Shown: positions 44,255-55,986 of the stretch, one piece after another | How the letters are laid out: every line of letters begins with the position of its first letter | Position numbering within the stretch: position 1 is the first letter of the stretch | Assembly: GCF_900114085.1 (NCBI RefSeq) | Contig: NZ_FORU01000001.1 | Span: 310,206 to 374,205, forward strand | Reading direction: 5' to 3' | DNA length: 64,000 bases | Source: Myroides guanonis | Lineage (GTDB): Bacteria > Bacteroidota > Bacteroidia > Flavobacteriales > Flavobacteriaceae | Made by a program: the position numbers and the translations under genes | Notes under the pieces: generated by a model | What the model was told of the DNA's origin: nothing | The model's input: the letters and a program-made list of their open reading frames with translations, nothing else | The model's database searches: none

Positions 44255-46036
44255 ATGACATTAAGAGGACTTCTGAGTAAAATACGTCCATTCGTAAAAC
44301 CATATCGAAGACTTGTAATTGCTACATTATTATTAACTATAGTTGGTTCTTTTGCAGTGCAAATCAATGCATTAATATTGCGTTATACTGTTGACGGTAT
44401 TAGTAATCTTATGGTAGAGAAGCAACCATTGAGTTCTGGATTTCATTTGTTAGCAACTATAAGTATAGTTTTACTGATCAAGGAAATTTTATATACTTTT
44501 ATCCAATTTGGTCAAAAATATTATGGTGAAAAATTAAGGATTTATATTTCTCGTGATTTTTCTCAAGCTATCGTAGAGAAGATACTGACTTACAAAATGG
44601 CGTTTTATACTTCTGAAGAGAATGAAAGTGGTAAATTGCAAACGCGTATTGATTTAGGGATTAGTAGTCTTACTAGATTGGTTCAAAATTTCTTTATTGA
44701 TATAATGCCTTTGTTTGCAAATGCTATAGTGGCTTTGATTTTTATATTTTTAGCCAATGTATATGTAGGACTCTTAAGCTTAGCAATAGTTCCTATTTAT
44801 TTTTATGTTAGTCAATTACAAGCAAATCGTTTGAGTGGTTTTAGAAGGAAAATGCGGACCTATAGAGAGACAAAAAATAATGGAATTATTTCACTTATAG
44901 ATTCTATTACAGTTATAAAATCTTTTGTAAGAGAACCTTTGGAAGCTGAAAAGCATAAGAAGATTCAATATGATATGACGGAAAATCAGTTGCAAACGCG
45001 TAAAACAAGTTTTCTTTTTGAAGGCATAAAAAGTTTTTTAGAACAATTCGGATTAGTGATGGTTATTATTTTAACCTCATATTTTGTTCTGAATGGCGAA
45101 ATGACAATTGGGGCTATAATGTTTCATATTTTGTTGTTTAACAATGTAACAGCTCCAATTAGACAATTGCATCGAATATATGATGAAATTAATGATGCAA
45201 TGATTTATTCAGAAAGTTTCTTTGAGATTCTTGATGCGAATCAAGAAGTTGAGACTTCTGGCACCTATATACCAGAAAAGATAGGAGGACATATTGAAAT
45301 GACTGATGTTTATTTTGATTATCCAAATGGGACAGAGGCACTAAAGGATGTGTCAATGGTTATTAAACCAAATGAAATTACCGCATTAGTTGGCTTAAGT
45401 GGAGCTGGAAAGAGTACTATTATCAATTTATTGGATAAGTTTTATCAACCTTCAAAAGGAACTATTTATTTAGATGGTGTTGATTTGGCTGATTATAATA
45501 CTACGGAACTAAGAAAGAAAATTGGACTTGTGTTACAAAAAAATCATATTTTCAAAGGAACAATAGAAGAAAATATTCGATATGGTAATCCAGATGCAGA
45601 ATTTTGTTTGGTTGAAGAAGCTGCAAAAAAGGCCTATATCCATGATCAAATTATTGAGCTACCTCAAAAATATCAGTCAGATGCTCGATTATTATCTGGT
45701 GGGCAACAACAACGTATTGCAATTGCTAGACTCTTTTTAAAAGATCCCGCGATTATATTTTTGGATGAACCAACGGCAAGTTTAGACGCAATTGCCACAG
45801 AACAAATCAAAAAGAGTTTAGATGCTATAAAAGAGAATCGAACAGTGATTATTGTTTCTCATAGTATTTCTCAAATTATAGATGCATCTAGCATCGTTGT
45901 TATGGAGGAAGGAAAGGTTGTTGCATCAGGTACTCATGAAGAGCTTTATGAACAGAGATGCACTTATTTTAAAATATTTTCTGCCATGGCTAACAGTCTA
46001 AACCTAGATAAAATAAGACAATCATTAAATATGTGA
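44255..46036 (+). CDS. ABC exporter, fused permease and ATPase (MsbA-like)
   Basis: A 593-residue half transporter working as a homodimer or heterodimer. Six membrane helices occupy about residues 15-310. The ATPase has GLSGAGKST near 383, Q-loop VLQKNH, the signature LSGGQQQRIAIARLF near 483, Walker B IIFLDEPTAS and the H-loop SHSIS. The substrate (lipid, glycan or drug) cannot be inferred. It lies 84 bp after the GDYXXLXY gene and may belong to the same transcript, but it has its own leader. Confidence 0.88.
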   Translation: MTLRGLLSKIRPFVKPYRRLVIATLLLTIVGSFAVQINALILRYTVDGISNLMVEKQPLSSGFHLLATISIVLLIKEILYTFIQFGQKYYGEKLRIYISRDFSQAIVEKILTYKMAFYTSEENESGKLQTRIDLGISSLTRLVQNFFIDIMPLFANAIVALIFIFLANVYVGLLSLAIVPIYFYVSQLQANRLSGFRRKMRTYRETKNNGIISLIDSITVIKSFVREPLEAEKHKKIQYDMTENQLQTRKTSFLFEGIKSFLEQFGLVMVIILTSYFVLNGEMTIGAIMFHILLFNNVTAPIRQLHRIYDEINDAMIYSESFFEILDANQEVETSGTYIPEKIGGHIEMTDVYFDYPNGTEALKDVSMVIKPNEITALVGLSGAGKSTIINLLDKFYQPSKGTIYLDGVDLADYNTTELRKKIGLVLQKNHIFKGTIEENIRYGNPDAEFCLVEEAAKKAYIHDQIIELPQKYQSDARLLSGGQQQRIAIARLFLKDPAIIFLDEPTASLDAIATEQIKKSLDAIKENRTVIIVSHSISQIIDASSIVVMEEGKVVASGTHEELYEQRCTYFKIFSAMANSLNLDKIRQSLNM

Positions 46037-46067
46037 TTTCAATTTAGGTTTGAAACAGAATTGGTAA

Positions 46068-46105
46068 AAAAAAGAGGCTGTCCTAAATATAACAGCCTCT
46101 TTTAA
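46068..46105. terminator. Bidirectional terminator after the ABC exporter
   Basis: A 12-bp stem (AAAAGAGGCTGT at 46070-46081 with ACAGCCTCTTTT at 46092-46103) with A and T tracts serves the ABC gene and the minus-strand outer-membrane gene. Confidence 0.85.
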
Positions 46106-46603
46106 TTAAAATTTATATCTGATTCCTAAACCAAAATCTCCATAAATACCATCTCGGTAATCATCGTTTAAGTAAATTTCAGGACGGAAATCTACTGAAA
46201 GTTGAAGAGGTAATTCAGAGAAATTATATTCAATTCCTATATTTCCTGTAATTAGGCCATAAGCACCACTATCTTTGTAATGAACTCCGTGTGCTTTGTA
46301 TTTATGACTATAAGAACCAATACCTATACCAGGTCCTGCATACCAATTAAACCCACCATCAATATTCCATACCCATTGGTAGATTCCAGTTACTTTAACT
46401 GCATTAAATTCATTACTATTTCTCCAACCCAATTCGAGCTCTAAACGATTATTCTTTTGAAGTGCTCTTTGGTAGTTTATCCCAACTCCAAATTCACTAT
46501 CACCACCAATACGTAATCCTAAGGCGTTTTTTGAAATATCTTGTGCATGTGCTCCATACAAAGAACCAACAGTCAAAATCGCTACTGCTATAATTTTTTT
46601 CAT
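46106..46603 (-). CDS. Small outer-membrane beta-barrel protein
   Basis: A 165-residue precursor with a signal peptide ending at AHAQ (near residue 21) and a predicted eight-stranded barrel: alternating hydrophobic strands such as LELELGWRN, YAGPGIGIGSYS and IYGDFGLGIRYKF, ending in Phe. It resembles OmpX/OmpW-like porin-family barrels; function unknown. The ATG at 46603 (MKKIIAVAIL) is preferred to an ATG seven codons upstream. A minus-strand -7 element TATTTTTG lies at 46622-46629, just before it, which would leave only a short leader. Confidence 0.75.
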   Translation of the reverse strand: MKKIIAVAILTVGSLYGAHAQDISKNALGLRIGGDSEFGVGINYQRALQKNNRLELELGWRNSNEFNAVKVTGIYQWVWNIDGGFNWYAGPGIGIGSYSHKYKAHGVHYKDSGAYGLITGNIGIEYNFSELPLQLSVDFRPEIYLNDDYRDGIYGDFGLGIRYKF

Positions 46604-46911
46604 ATCAAAATAATGTTTTTGCAAAAATAATACTATAATATTTTCGTTGCAAGGTTAATCTAACTAACACAACTCCTATGCCAATGAGGTGTTAAATTGA
46701 AATAGAATGTGATAAAAATGATTATCTTCGTTTTTTATCAAGAATTTTCAAAGATTATCATTTACAAGGTTTGAATTATACTAAGTTATGTAATTAATGG
46801 AATAGCAACCTACAACAACAAGTAAGGTGCTAAATATGATAAGCCAAATAATTGGAAAAAATGTTGTGAGCTTCATCGGTTTTTCTAATTTGAATAATTT
46901 AATTAGTAAAC
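46604..46911. other. Intergenic region upstream of the antiporter gene
   Basis: About 310 bp between a minus-strand barrel gene and the plus-strand antiporter. It contains the minus-strand -7 element at 46622-46629 and GATAA/TTATC-type repeats near 46710-46740. No gene or known riboswitch was recognised. Confidence 0.5.
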
Positions 46912-48207
46912 ATGTTAACAAGCAAATTTTATACTTTACTTCCTTTTTTTATTTTCATAATTATCTTTTTAGGTACTGGAGTTTATTTGGGGGATTTTTA
47001 TCAATTACCTGCACCAGTAGCTATTTTGGGAGGAATATCAGTTGCCTTTCTATTATATAAAGCGGATTTTAGCACTAAGATTAATTGGTTTATTCAAGGG
47101 TGTGGTGATTCTAAAATCATCACTATGTGTATTGTTTACCTATTAGCAGGTGCATTTGCCGTTGTTACCAAAGCGATAGGAGGTGTTGATATGATGGTGA
47201 GTATTGGATTACATTATATTCCTATATCATATTTAGCCTTAGGTGTTTTTTTGATTGCTTGTTTTTTGTCAGTTTCTATAGGTACTTCGGTTGGATGTAT
47301 TGTTGCACTTGGTCCTATAGTTGTTGGATTATCTGAACAAAGTGGCATCTCATTAGGTTTGTTATGCGGTGCTTTACTAGGTGGTGCGATGTTTGGAGAT
47401 AATCTTTCATTGATTTCAGATACAACAATTGCTGCTACACAAACGATTGGTTGTGAAATGAGAGACAAATTTAAGGCAAATCTGAAATTTGCTTTACCGG
47501 CAGCTATTATTACAATACTAATATTACTTTTTAAAGGAAGTAATTCGAATGTAAATGAAATGATTGTGGTTGGTACTACAGATCATAATTATTGGTTGCT
47601 TGTCCCTTACATACTTATTATATTTCTTGCTATGACCGGTATGCAAGTGTTTTCTGTTTTGTTTATTGGTATTCTAATTTCTGGTCTTATAGGTTTTGTA
47701 AAAGGTGATTTTACGTTGATTACATTCTCAAATGAAATTTATAATGGATTCACTTCAATGACAGAGATATTTCTATTGTCAATGTTAACGGGAGGATTAG
47801 CAAAAATGATGGAGTCAGAAGGAGGAATATCATGGTTGCTTTCAAAAATGAAGAGTTTTATGAAAAGCCCAAATAGTGCTCAATGGGGAGTAGGCTTTTT
47901 GGTTAGTAGTATCAATTTCGCCGTTGCAAATAACACAGTTGCAATTTTAGTAGCAGGAAATCTTGCAAAGGATATTGGAGAGGAATATGAATTACCAAAA
48001 CCTACCTTAGCGTCTATTCTTGATATTTTTGCATGTGTAGTTCAAGGTTTATTACCATATGGAGCACAGGTTTTGATTCTACTAAGTTTTACAAATTCGA
48101 AATTGAATTATTTAGAATTATTACAGAATGTTCATTATATTTTTGCATTGTTAATTATTACCTCATTATACATGTTATTTGTTTCAAAAAGTAGAAAGAT
48201 AGCGTAA
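46912..48207 (+). CDS. NhaC-family Na+/H+ antiporter
   Basis: A 431-residue inner-membrane antiporter with about twelve helices. NhaC-family features include SVSIGTSVGCIVALGPIVVGLSE near 122-144, LLGGAMFGDNLSLISDTTIAA near 160-180 (Asp residues likely in ion binding), and NFAVANNTVAILVAGNLAK near 345. It exchanges Na+ (or Li+) for protons; malate-lactate exchange as in NhaC of Bacillus is possible. The start is ATG 46912. The AT-rich leader of 308 bp contains an imperfect GATAA/TTATC inverted repeat near 46711 with no assigned role. Confidence 0.88.
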   Translation: MLTSKFYTLLPFFIFIIIFLGTGVYLGDFYQLPAPVAILGGISVAFLLYKADFSTKINWFIQGCGDSKIITMCIVYLLAGAFAVVTKAIGGVDMMVSIGLHYIPISYLALGVFLIACFLSVSIGTSVGCIVALGPIVVGLSEQSGISLGLLCGALLGGAMFGDNLSLISDTTIAATQTIGCEMRDKFKANLKFALPAAIITILILLFKGSNSNVNEMIVVGTTDHNYWLLVPYILIIFLAMTGMQVFSVLFIGILISGLIGFVKGDFTLITFSNEIYNGFTSMTEIFLLSMLTGGLAKMMESEGGISWLLSKMKSFMKSPNSAQWGVGFLVSSINFAVANNTVAILVAGNLAKDIGEEYELPKPTLASILDIFACVVQGLLPYGAQVLILLSFTNSKLNYLELLQNVHYIFALLIITSLYMLFVSKSRKIA

Positions 48208-48233
48208 CAAAGTTAGAGCAAGTAGAAAATGTT

Positions 48234-48241
48234 TATATTTG
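48234..48241 (+). promoter_or_regulatory. -7 element of the fabG promoter
   Basis: TATATTTG matches TAnnTTTG and lies 33 bp before the ATG at 48275. It overlaps a longer frame that begins at 48239, supporting the later start. Confidence 0.5.
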
Positions 48242-48274
48242 CCCCTGGTTCAAAAGTTAAAATTGGATTTAAAA

Positions 48275-49021
48275 ATGAAATTATTAGAAGGAAAAATTGC
48301 TATTATTACTGGTGCTAGTAGAGGTATAGGTAGAGGTGTAGCTAGAATATTTGCAGAACAAGGAGCTGATGTTGCTTTTACTTATAGCTCATCTGCTCAA
48401 GCTGCGGAAGAGTTAGAAAAAGAATTGAGCGCTTTAGGCGTACGTGCTAAAGGATATCAATCGAATGCAGCGGATTTTGATCAAGCTCAACAATTGGTAG
48501 ATCAGGTATTAGTTGATTTTGGAAATATTGATGTTTTAATTAACAATGCAGGTATTACGAAAGATAACTTACTGATGCGTCTTTCTGAAAGTGATTTTGA
48601 TAGTGTAATTGAAATTAACTTGAAGTCTGTTTTCAATATGACAAAAGCTGTTCAAAGAACGATGTTGAAAAATAGAAAAGGATCTATTATAAATATGAGT
48701 TCTGTTGTTGGTGTTAAAGGAAATGCTGGACAAACTAATTATGCTGCATCTAAGGCAGGGGTTATTGGTTTCTCTAAGTCAGTAGCTTTGGAATTGGGGT
48801 CTAGGAATATTCGTTGTAATGTAATAGCACCAGGATTTATTGAGACTGAAATGACAGCTAAACTAGGAGAAGAAGTAGTGAAAGTTTGGAGAGACGCAAT
48901 TCCTTTGAAAAGAGGAGGTACTCCAGAAGATGTAGCTAATGCTTGTGTTTTCTTGGCTTCTGAATTATCGAGTTATATTACTGGTCAAGTAATTAATGTC
49001 GATGGGGGAATGTTGACTTAA
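48275..49021 (+). CDS. fabG: 3-oxoacyl-[acyl-carrier-protein] reductase
   Basis: A 248-residue short-chain dehydrogenase reducing 3-oxoacyl-ACP with NADPH in fatty acid elongation. The glycine motif is TGASRGIG at 12-19, NNAG at 90-93, catalytic Ser142/143, Tyr156 and Lys160 (YAASK), and the C-terminal GQVINVDGGML. ATG 48275 is preferred because it gives the canonical length of 248 and lies 33 bp beyond the -7 element; twelve extra codons upstream are unlikely to be translated. Monocistronic, ended by the hairpin at 49035. Confidence 0.95.
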   Translation: MKLLEGKIAIITGASRGIGRGVARIFAEQGADVAFTYSSSAQAAEELEKELSALGVRAKGYQSNAADFDQAQQLVDQVLVDFGNIDVLINNAGITKDNLLMRLSESDFDSVIEINLKSVFNMTKAVQRTMLKNRKGSIINMSSVVGVKGNAGQTNYAASKAGVIGFSKSVALELGSRNIRCNVIAPGFIETEMTAKLGEEVVKVWRDAIPLKRGGTPEDVANACVFLASELSSYITGQVINVDGGMLT

Positions 49022-49033
49022 AAATAATAATAT

Positions 49034-49070
49034 AAAAAGGGCTTTTCTGAAAAGCCCTTTTTTTTTGTTA
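49034..49070 (+). terminator. Terminator of fabG
   Basis: A 12-bp stem (AAAAGGGCTTTT / AAAAGCCCTTTT) with a 3-nt loop is followed by a long T run. Confidence 0.85.
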
Positions 49071-49203
49071 ATAAATGTTTTTTTGAAAAAGAATATGTTT
49101 TACTTTTCCGCTTTCTTTGTGAAGATATTCAGTAAAAGGAAGGTTTAATATGTTGTTATTATAATTTTGAAAATTTAGAGCTATACGTTATCTTTGGACT
49201 CCT

Positions 49204-50067
49204 ATGAAGCCAGTTAAAATAATAGAATGCCCACGCGATGCGATGCAAGGAATCAAGATGTATATACCTACTGAGAAAAAAGTGCAGTATATTCAATCTC
49301 TTTTGCGTGTAGGTTTTGATACAATAGATTTTGGAAGTTTTGTTTCAGCTAAAGCTATTCCTCAAATGCAAGATACTGTAGAGGTTCTAGAACTTTTGGA
49401 TCTATCAAAGACACAAAGTAAACTTCTTGCTATTATTGCCAATACAAGAGGAGCTGAGCTAGCTGCTGTTCATAAAGAGATAAAATACTTAGGCTTTCCT
49501 TTTTCTATTTCTGAAAACTTTCAGATGCGTAATACTCATAAGACTATCGCGGAATCTCTAGTAACATTATCTGAAATTTTAGAGATTGCATCTAAAAATA
49601 ATAAAGAGGTGGTAGCTTATTTATCAATGGGCTTCGGGAATCCTTATGGAGATCCTTGGAATGTTGATATAGTAGGTGATTGGACGGAAAAGCTTTCTAA
49701 TATGGGAGTAACCATTTTGTCTTTATCTGATACTATTGGCAGTTCTACACCAGAGAAAATTGATTACCTATTTTCAAACTTGATCAAAGCATATCCAACA
49801 ATGGAGTTTGGGGCTCATCTTCATACAACACCTGATTCTTGGTTTGAGAAGATAGATGCTGCTTATAAAGCCGGATGCCTACGTTTTGATGGTGCTATAA
49901 AAGGTTATGGAGGATGTCCTATGGCAAAAGATGATTTAACGGGCAATATGCCAACAGAAAAGATGTTAAGTTATTTTACAGCTAACAAGGTGGAAACCAA
50001 TTTAAGTGCGATGTCTTTTGAAAGCTCATACAATGAGGCATTAAAAATATTTAATTTTTATCATTAA
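49204..50067 (+). CDS. Hydroxymethylglutaryl-CoA lyase
   Basis: Cleaves HMG-CoA to acetyl-CoA and acetoacetate in leucine degradation. The 287-residue TIM barrel has ECPRDAMQG near residue 8 (catalytic Arg and Asp), FGSFVSAKAIPQM near 40, GAHLHTTP near 200 (metal-binding histidines), and GGCPMAKDDLTGN near 238, the HMGL signature with the catalytic Cys. Length is slightly below the mitochondrial enzyme. It stands alone between fabG and guaB; other leucine genes are not seen. Confidence 0.92.
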   Translation: MKPVKIIECPRDAMQGIKMYIPTEKKVQYIQSLLRVGFDTIDFGSFVSAKAIPQMQDTVEVLELLDLSKTQSKLLAIIANTRGAELAAVHKEIKYLGFPFSISENFQMRNTHKTIAESLVTLSEILEIASKNNKEVVAYLSMGFGNPYGDPWNVDIVGDWTEKLSNMGVTILSLSDTIGSSTPEKIDYLFSNLIKAYPTMEFGAHLHTTPDSWFEKIDAAYKAGCLRFDGAIKGYGGCPMAKDDLTGNMPTEKMLSYFTANKVETNLSAMSFESSYNEALKIFNFYH

Positions 50068-50086
50068 TACTTTTTAAAGTCCATAA

Positions 50087-51598
<1,512 letters not shown>

Positions 51599-51628
51599 TC
51601 CTTATTATCAGAATAGTTATTTATAATA

Positions 51629-51675
51629 AAAAAAAGAGGCTATAAAATTTTTAAATTTTATAGCCTCTTTTTTTT
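51629..51675. terminator. Long bidirectional terminator after guaB
   Basis: An 18- to 20-bp stem (AAAAAGAGGCTATAAAAT with ATTTTATAGCCTCTTTTT) with a tiny loop has A and T tracts. It separates guaB from the convergent pseudouridine synthase gene. Confidence 0.85.
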
Positions 51676-51694
51676 ATTATATGAATTTTGTTGA

Positions 51695-52384
51695 TTAGAC
51701 AAGATTCCAGATTACATCATCTGGTGTAGGTGCGACAAGTTTGATAATTTCTTTTGTAACAGGATGTGTAAATGTTAATGTTCTAGCATGTAGGTGTATG
51801 CCGCCATCTGGGTTACTTCTGTCGAAACCATATTTTAGGTCACCTTTTATTGGAGAACCAATAGCTGTAAGTTGTGCTCGTATTTGATGATGTCTACCGG
51901 TAAATAAATCTATTTCTAAGACACTATATGTGTTTAGACGTTTTAAAACCGTATAACTCAGAACTCCTTTTTTACTTTGGGGTACTTCTTTAATATGAGC
52001 TTTAGAAGTGTTGTTTTTAGGGTTTCTTACCAAATAATGAGTTAGTGTTGCGCTTATTTCTTCTGGTGTATTTTTTACAACAGCCCAATAGGTTTTCTTT
52101 GTTTCCCTATTTTTAAAAGATTCATTTAAACGAGTTAAGGCTTTGGAGGTTTTTGCAAATAAAACAATTCCTGAGGTAGGACGATCAAGTCTATGTACTA
52201 CTCCTAAATATACAGCGCCGGGCTTATTGTATTTTTCTTTCAGATATTCCTTTATGATTTCACTTAAAGGAGCGTCTTTTGTTTGGTCTCCTTGAACTAA
52301 ATCTCCGACGCGTTTGTTGATGACGATAATGTGATTATCTTCATATAGAACTTGTAGGTTATTTGGAGTACTTCTAATTTTCAT
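51695..52384 (-). CDS. RluA-family pseudouridine synthase
   Basis: A 229-residue RNA-modifying enzyme. The catalytic motif is GVVHRLDRPTSGIVLFAKT near residues 62-80, containing HRLD with the nucleophilic Asp. An N-terminal S4 domain is absent, so the protein starts directly with YEDNHIIVINKR. Short members of this family include RluC/RluE-like and TruC-like proteins; the exact RNA site is unknown. The next gene upstream is panB, separated by a terminator. Confidence 0.88.
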   Translation of the reverse strand: MKIRSTPNNLQVLYEDNHIIVINKRVGDLVQGDQTKDAPLSEIIKEYLKEKYNKPGAVYLGVVHRLDRPTSGIVLFAKTSKALTRLNESFKNRETKKTYWAVVKNTPEEISATLTHYLVRNPKNNTSKAHIKEVPQSKKGVLSYTVLKRLNTYSVLEIDLFTGRHHQIRAQLTAIGSPIKGDLKYGFDRSNPDGGIHLHARTLTFTHPVTKEIIKLVAPTPDDVIWNLV

Positions 52385-52441
52385 TGTTATAAATCCGATA
52401 TGTGTTTAAAAAAGGAAAGCATTAGTTCGATAAAATTAAAA

Positions 52442-52468
52442 AGGATGCATCTATTTTGGATGCATCCT
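52442..52468 (-). terminator. Terminator of panB
   Basis: A 10-bp stem AGGATGCATC/GATGCATCCT with a 7-nt loop is followed on the minus strand by a T-rich tail (A run at 52430-52441 on the plus strand). Confidence 0.8.
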
Positions 52469-52491
52469 ATATTTACAAGAATTAATCTTGT

Positions 52492-53310
52492 TTAGTATTG
52501 TTCTTGCTCATTTGGAAAATCAACTGACTTCACATCTGAAACGTATTGCGAGACAGCCTCTTTCATCTGGTCATAGATATTTAAATAGCGTCTTAAAAAG
52601 CGGGGGTTAAATTCGTGGGTTAAACCGATCATATCATGAACGACTAGAACTTGTCCGTCAACTCCATTTCCAGCACCGATACCGATTACAGGGATAGAAA
52701 TACTTTCTGCTACTTTTTTAGCAAGAGCAGCCGGTATTTTTTCGAGAACCAAGGCAAAACATCCTACTTTTTCAAGCATTTTAGCATCTTGTATTAGTTG
52801 GTCAGCTTCTTCGTCACCTTTTGCTCGTACGGTATATGTTCCGAATTTATATATAGATTGAGGTGTTAGACCTAAGTGTCCCATAACAGGAATTCCAGCG
52901 CCTAAAATCCTTTTAATTCCATCTTTTACCTCATGGCCTCCCTCTAATTTAACAGCGTGAGCGCCACTTTCTTTCATAATTCTAATAGCAGATCGTAAGG
53001 CTTCTTTTGGATCAGATTGATAAGTTCCAAAAGGTAAATCTACTACTACTAAAGCTCTTTCTACACCTCTTACTACAGAAGAAGCATGATATATCATCTG
53101 ATCTAATGTAATAGGTAGTGTGGTTTCATGACCAGCCATTACATTACTAGCAGAATCTCCTACTAGCATAACATCTACACCACCAGCTTCTAAAACTTTT
53201 GCCATAGAATAGTCATAACATGTTAGCATGGATATTTTTTCTCCATTTGCCTTCATATCAATGAGTGATTTAGTGGTTACTTTTTTGTAGTCTTTCTTTG
53301 CAACTGACAT
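52492..53310 (-). CDS. panB: 3-methyl-2-oxobutanoate hydroxymethyltransferase
   Basis: Transfers a hydroxymethyl group from methylene-tetrahydrofolate to 2-oxoisovalerate, the first step of pantothenate synthesis. The 272-residue TIM barrel has [11 protein letters not shown] near residue 30, [13 protein letters not shown] near 48 with the Mg2+-binding Asp, DLPFGTYQ near 90, KLEGG near 118 and GLTPQS near 145. [15 protein letters not shown] near 218 is typical. panB is alone here; panC and panD are not in the window. Confidence 0.96.
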   Translation of the reverse strand: MSVAKKDYKKVTTKSLIDMKANGEKISMLTCYDYSMAKVLEAGGVDVMLVGDSASNVMAGHETTLPITLDQMIYHASSVVRGVERALVVVDLPFGTYQSDPKEALRSAIRIMKESGAHAVKLEGGHEVKDGIKRILGAGIPVMGHLGLTPQSIYKFGTYTVRAKGDEEADQLIQDAKMLEKVGCFALVLEKIPAALAKKVAESISIPVIGIGAGNGVDGQVLVVHDMIGLTHEFNPRFLRRYLNIYDQMKEAVSQYVSDVKSVDFPNEQEQY

Positions 53311-53368
53311 TATAATTCAAGTTTTAATGAAAGGTAAAGGTACTTAAATTCTGTGAACTCTACTTTTT

Positions 53369-54556
53369 TTAACAGTAATAATAGAATACAACTTTTACCA
53401 ATTTATTGTTGGTAAAGTAAAAATCATAACCTCCCATTTCAGTTTGTACCTTGAATATGTTATTTTCAAAATCGTAATAACTTAGGTATCCCTTGGTTAC
53501 ATTCACAAATCCCTCCATAGACGTTTTGGATGTAAATAGGTATTTGTGAAAGCGAAAGGCAGTTTTGTCAGTTATGTCTAATTCATAAATTTTTGTTGTT
53601 CTTTGTGAATCGTTAAAACCTACGGTTCCTAAAGTGTATAATCTATAGATATCACCTTCTTCAGCAGTACATTCATTATAAAAAGAAAGAAGTTTAATTC
53701 TCTTTCCTAAAGTTATTTCAATATCTGATTTTGTAAAACCCTTGATAGGTTCAAGCACACCGTTTAAAACGAACCCTGTTTGGTCAACTTTAAAAAAAGA
53801 TTCTGCGTCTTCAACTTTTACTGGATTTAGAGCACCTTCAACATATTTTAGGAGTGTAGAATAGTATTTTTCACTGTTGATGTCCTTTTTAATCTTAGCC
53901 GTTTTAATAGCATATTCTAAAGCCGTTTTTTGGTCTTCTAAGCTATTTTGCCAACTTAATTCAAGCATTTCATTGGAAAATTTTAGCTTGTCTTCGTAAA
54001 ATTCTGACTGATTATATTTCTTCACCAGCTCTTTAAACACAGGTCTTTTACCTAGTGTATACTGTTCTACAAAGGCATGACTTTCATCTTTGAATGAACC
54101 TATATTAACCCATTCATTTTGCTCAAAAGGGTAGTAGGTTAAAGCAATAGGTGTTCCATTGAAAAGTTTCCCGATGGTGGTTGATTCTTTAGTTGGTTCT
54201 TTGTAGACAGCAACTTTTGATTTTGTTATAAATAAATGAGGGGAACCATAATAATCGTCTATATCAATTATTGGAGCAGGCGATGAGATATACTCATCTT
54301 GACCAAATAAAGCATCACCAAGATAATCTTTGGTTATAAATCCTTTGGTTCCATTATCTAAAGTAACCTCGTACCATTTGTCTTTATGGTTATTTAGAAC
54401 ATCAACTTTAGCTCCTCTAAGTAAAACCCCTTTTTCTAAGCTTTTAGAATTAGGTTTTTCATAAACTAATTTTGGAGATATTACAAAAAAATGTTCTTGG
54501 GCAATAGCGGTTAAAGAGAATGCTATGCTGGCTAGAATTGTGTAAAGTACTTTCAT
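53369..54556 (-). CDS. Exported protein with two SH3-like domains
   Basis: A 395-residue precursor with a signal peptide ending near AIAQ (residue 19). Two bacterial SH3-type domains follow, at about 28-80 (with WYEVTLDNGTKGFITKDYLG) and 110-175 (with AVYKEPTKESTTIGKLFNGTP). The C-terminal 200 residues form a domain with no recognised motif and end in FYYYC. Such proteins may bind the cell wall or act at the envelope. The start at 54556 overlaps the end of the serine-dehydratase gene's reading region, so the two may be translated from one transcript; no direct functional link is known. Confidence 0.75.
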   Translation of the reverse strand: MKVLYTILASIAFSLTAIAQEHFFVISPKLVYEKPNSKSLEKGVLLRGAKVDVLNNHKDKWYEVTLDNGTKGFITKDYLGDALFGQDEYISSPAPIIDIDDYYGSPHLFITKSKVAVYKEPTKESTTIGKLFNGTPIALTYYPFEQNEWVNIGSFKDESHAFVEQYTLGKRPVFKELVKKYNQSEFYEDKLKFSNEMLELSWQNSLEDQKTALEYAIKTAKIKKDINSEKYYSTLLKYVEGALNPVKVEDAESFFKVDQTGFVLNGVLEPIKGFTKSDIEITLGKRIKLLSFYNECTAEEGDIYRLYTLGTVGFNDSQRTTKIYELDITDKTAFRFHKYLFTSKTSMEGFVNVTKGYLSYYDFENNIFKVQTEMGGYDFYFTNNKLVKVVFYYYC

Positions 54557-54564
54557 ATGCTCTG

Positions 54565-55986
54565 TTAACAATCAGATAAACTCACGGCAACTGCTAGTCC
54601 ACCTTCAGAGGTTTCTTTATATTTATGATTCATGTCTTTTGCGGTTTCCCACATTGTGTTTACAACTTTGTCTAAAGGAACCTTTACATTTTTAGGATCT
54701 GTTTCGAGTGCTAATTCAGCCGCGTTAATTGCCTTTAAAGCTCCCATAGTATTTCTTTCAATGCAAGGAATTTGAACCAAACCAGCAATAGGGTCACATG
54801 TTAGTCCTAGATGATGTTCCATAGCAATTTCAGCAGCGATTAAAACTTGGTCTGGAGAACCTCCCATTAGCTCACATAATGCACCTGCTGCCATTGCAGA
54901 TGACACGCCAATTTCTGCCTGACACCCACCCATAGCAGCTGAAATAGTTGCTCCTTTTTTAAAGATACTACCTATTTCTCCAGCAACTAATAAAAATTGT
55001 TGTATTTCCTTGTCTGAAGCTTTGTGATTTTCAATTACTAAGTAATACATTAACACGGCAGGTATAACACCAGCACTACCGTTGGTTGGTGCGGTGACTA
55101 CACGTCCTAAGGCAGCATTAACTTCATTTACGGCTAATGCAAAACAACTTACCCATTTTAAAATTTGTCTAAAGTAAACTTTTGTTTTACGGATAGTTTG
55201 TAACCACTCATTTGGATTTGAATACGGAAGGTCTCCCTTAAGATTTTGATGTAAATCATAAGCTCTTCTTCTAACATTCAAACCTCCAGGAAGAATACCT
55301 TCTGTGTGACAGCCGGTGTAAATACATTCTAGCATGGTATTCCAAATGCGCATTAATTCTTTTTGAATCTCTTCATCAGAACGTAATGAACGCTCATTTT
55401 CTAATACGATTTCAGATATAGATTTGCCTTCCGCTTTACAGAATGCTAATAACTCTGTCCCTTTATCAATTGGAAAAGGAAAAGTAGCTTTGATCATTTC
55501 GTATTCGGGATTAGCAGCAGTCTCTTCTTTCACAACAAACCCTCCACCGATTGAATAAAAAATCGATTCATAAGTTCCATGGTTGTGAGTTGCTGTAAAT
55601 TTCATTCCATTTGCATGGAAAGGTAAAAACTGACGATTAAATACAATATCTTCTTTTGGATTAAAAGAAATATTATATTGATCAGCTAGAAGTAATGTTT
55701 TTTGAGTATTAATTGTTCGTATAATACTATCTATATTATCTATAGGAACATATTCTGGGTCGGCACCACTTAAGCCTAACATTACAGCATAATCTGTAGC
55801 ATGACCAACTCCTGTCAACGATAAAGAACCGTAAAGGTCGATACGTACATGAGTGGTGTCCTTAAGTAGATGTTGCTCATTCAATTCTTTTAGAAAAGAT
55901 TCTGCAGCCCTCCATGGACCTAAAGTGTGGGAGCTTGATGGACCAACGCCAATTTTCAACATATCAAAAACAGAAATGCACTCCAT
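54565..55986 (-). CDS. sdaA: L-serine ammonia-lyase, iron-sulfur type
   Basis: Deaminates L-serine to pyruvate with an oxygen-sensitive [4Fe-4S] cluster. The 473-residue protein is the single-chain form: the N-terminal beta-domain has [13 protein letters not shown] near residue 10, and the alpha-domain has [20 protein letters not shown] near 300, GGCQAEIG near 360 and [19 protein letters not shown] near 410, which supply the cluster cysteines. ATG 55986 ([13 protein letters not shown]) is preferred because it gives the family start; 17 additional codons exist upstream. It is a monocistronic gene with a possible coupling to the SH3 protein downstream (9 bp). Confidence 0.94.
   Translation of the reverse strand: MECISVFDMLKIGVGPSSSHTLGPWRAAESFLKELNEQHLLKDTTHVRIDLYGSLSLTGVGHATDYAVMLGLSGADPEYVPIDNIDSIIRTINTQKTLLLADQYNISFNPKEDIVFNRQFLPFHANGMKFTATHNHGTYESIFYSIGGGFVVKEETAANPEYEMIKATFPFPIDKGTELLAFCKAEGKSISEIVLENERSLRSDEEIQKELMRIWNTMLECIYTGCHTEGILPGGLNVRRRAYDLHQNLKGDLPYSNPNEWLQTIRKTKVYFRQILKWVSCFALAVNEVNAALGRVVTAPTNGSAGVIPAVLMYYLVIENHKASDKEIQQFLLVAGEIGSIFKKGATISAAMGGCQAEIGVSSAMAAGALCELMGGSPDQVLIAAEIAMEHHLGLTCDPIAGLVQIPCIERNTMGALKAINAAELALETDPKNVKVPLDKVVNTMWETAKDMNHKYKETSEGGLAVAVSLSDC

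Noticed and set aside
46704..46745. GATAA/TTATC inverted repeats considered as a Fur box
   Set aside because: Match to the 19-bp iron box is partial and the gene downstream is a Na+/H+ antiporter.
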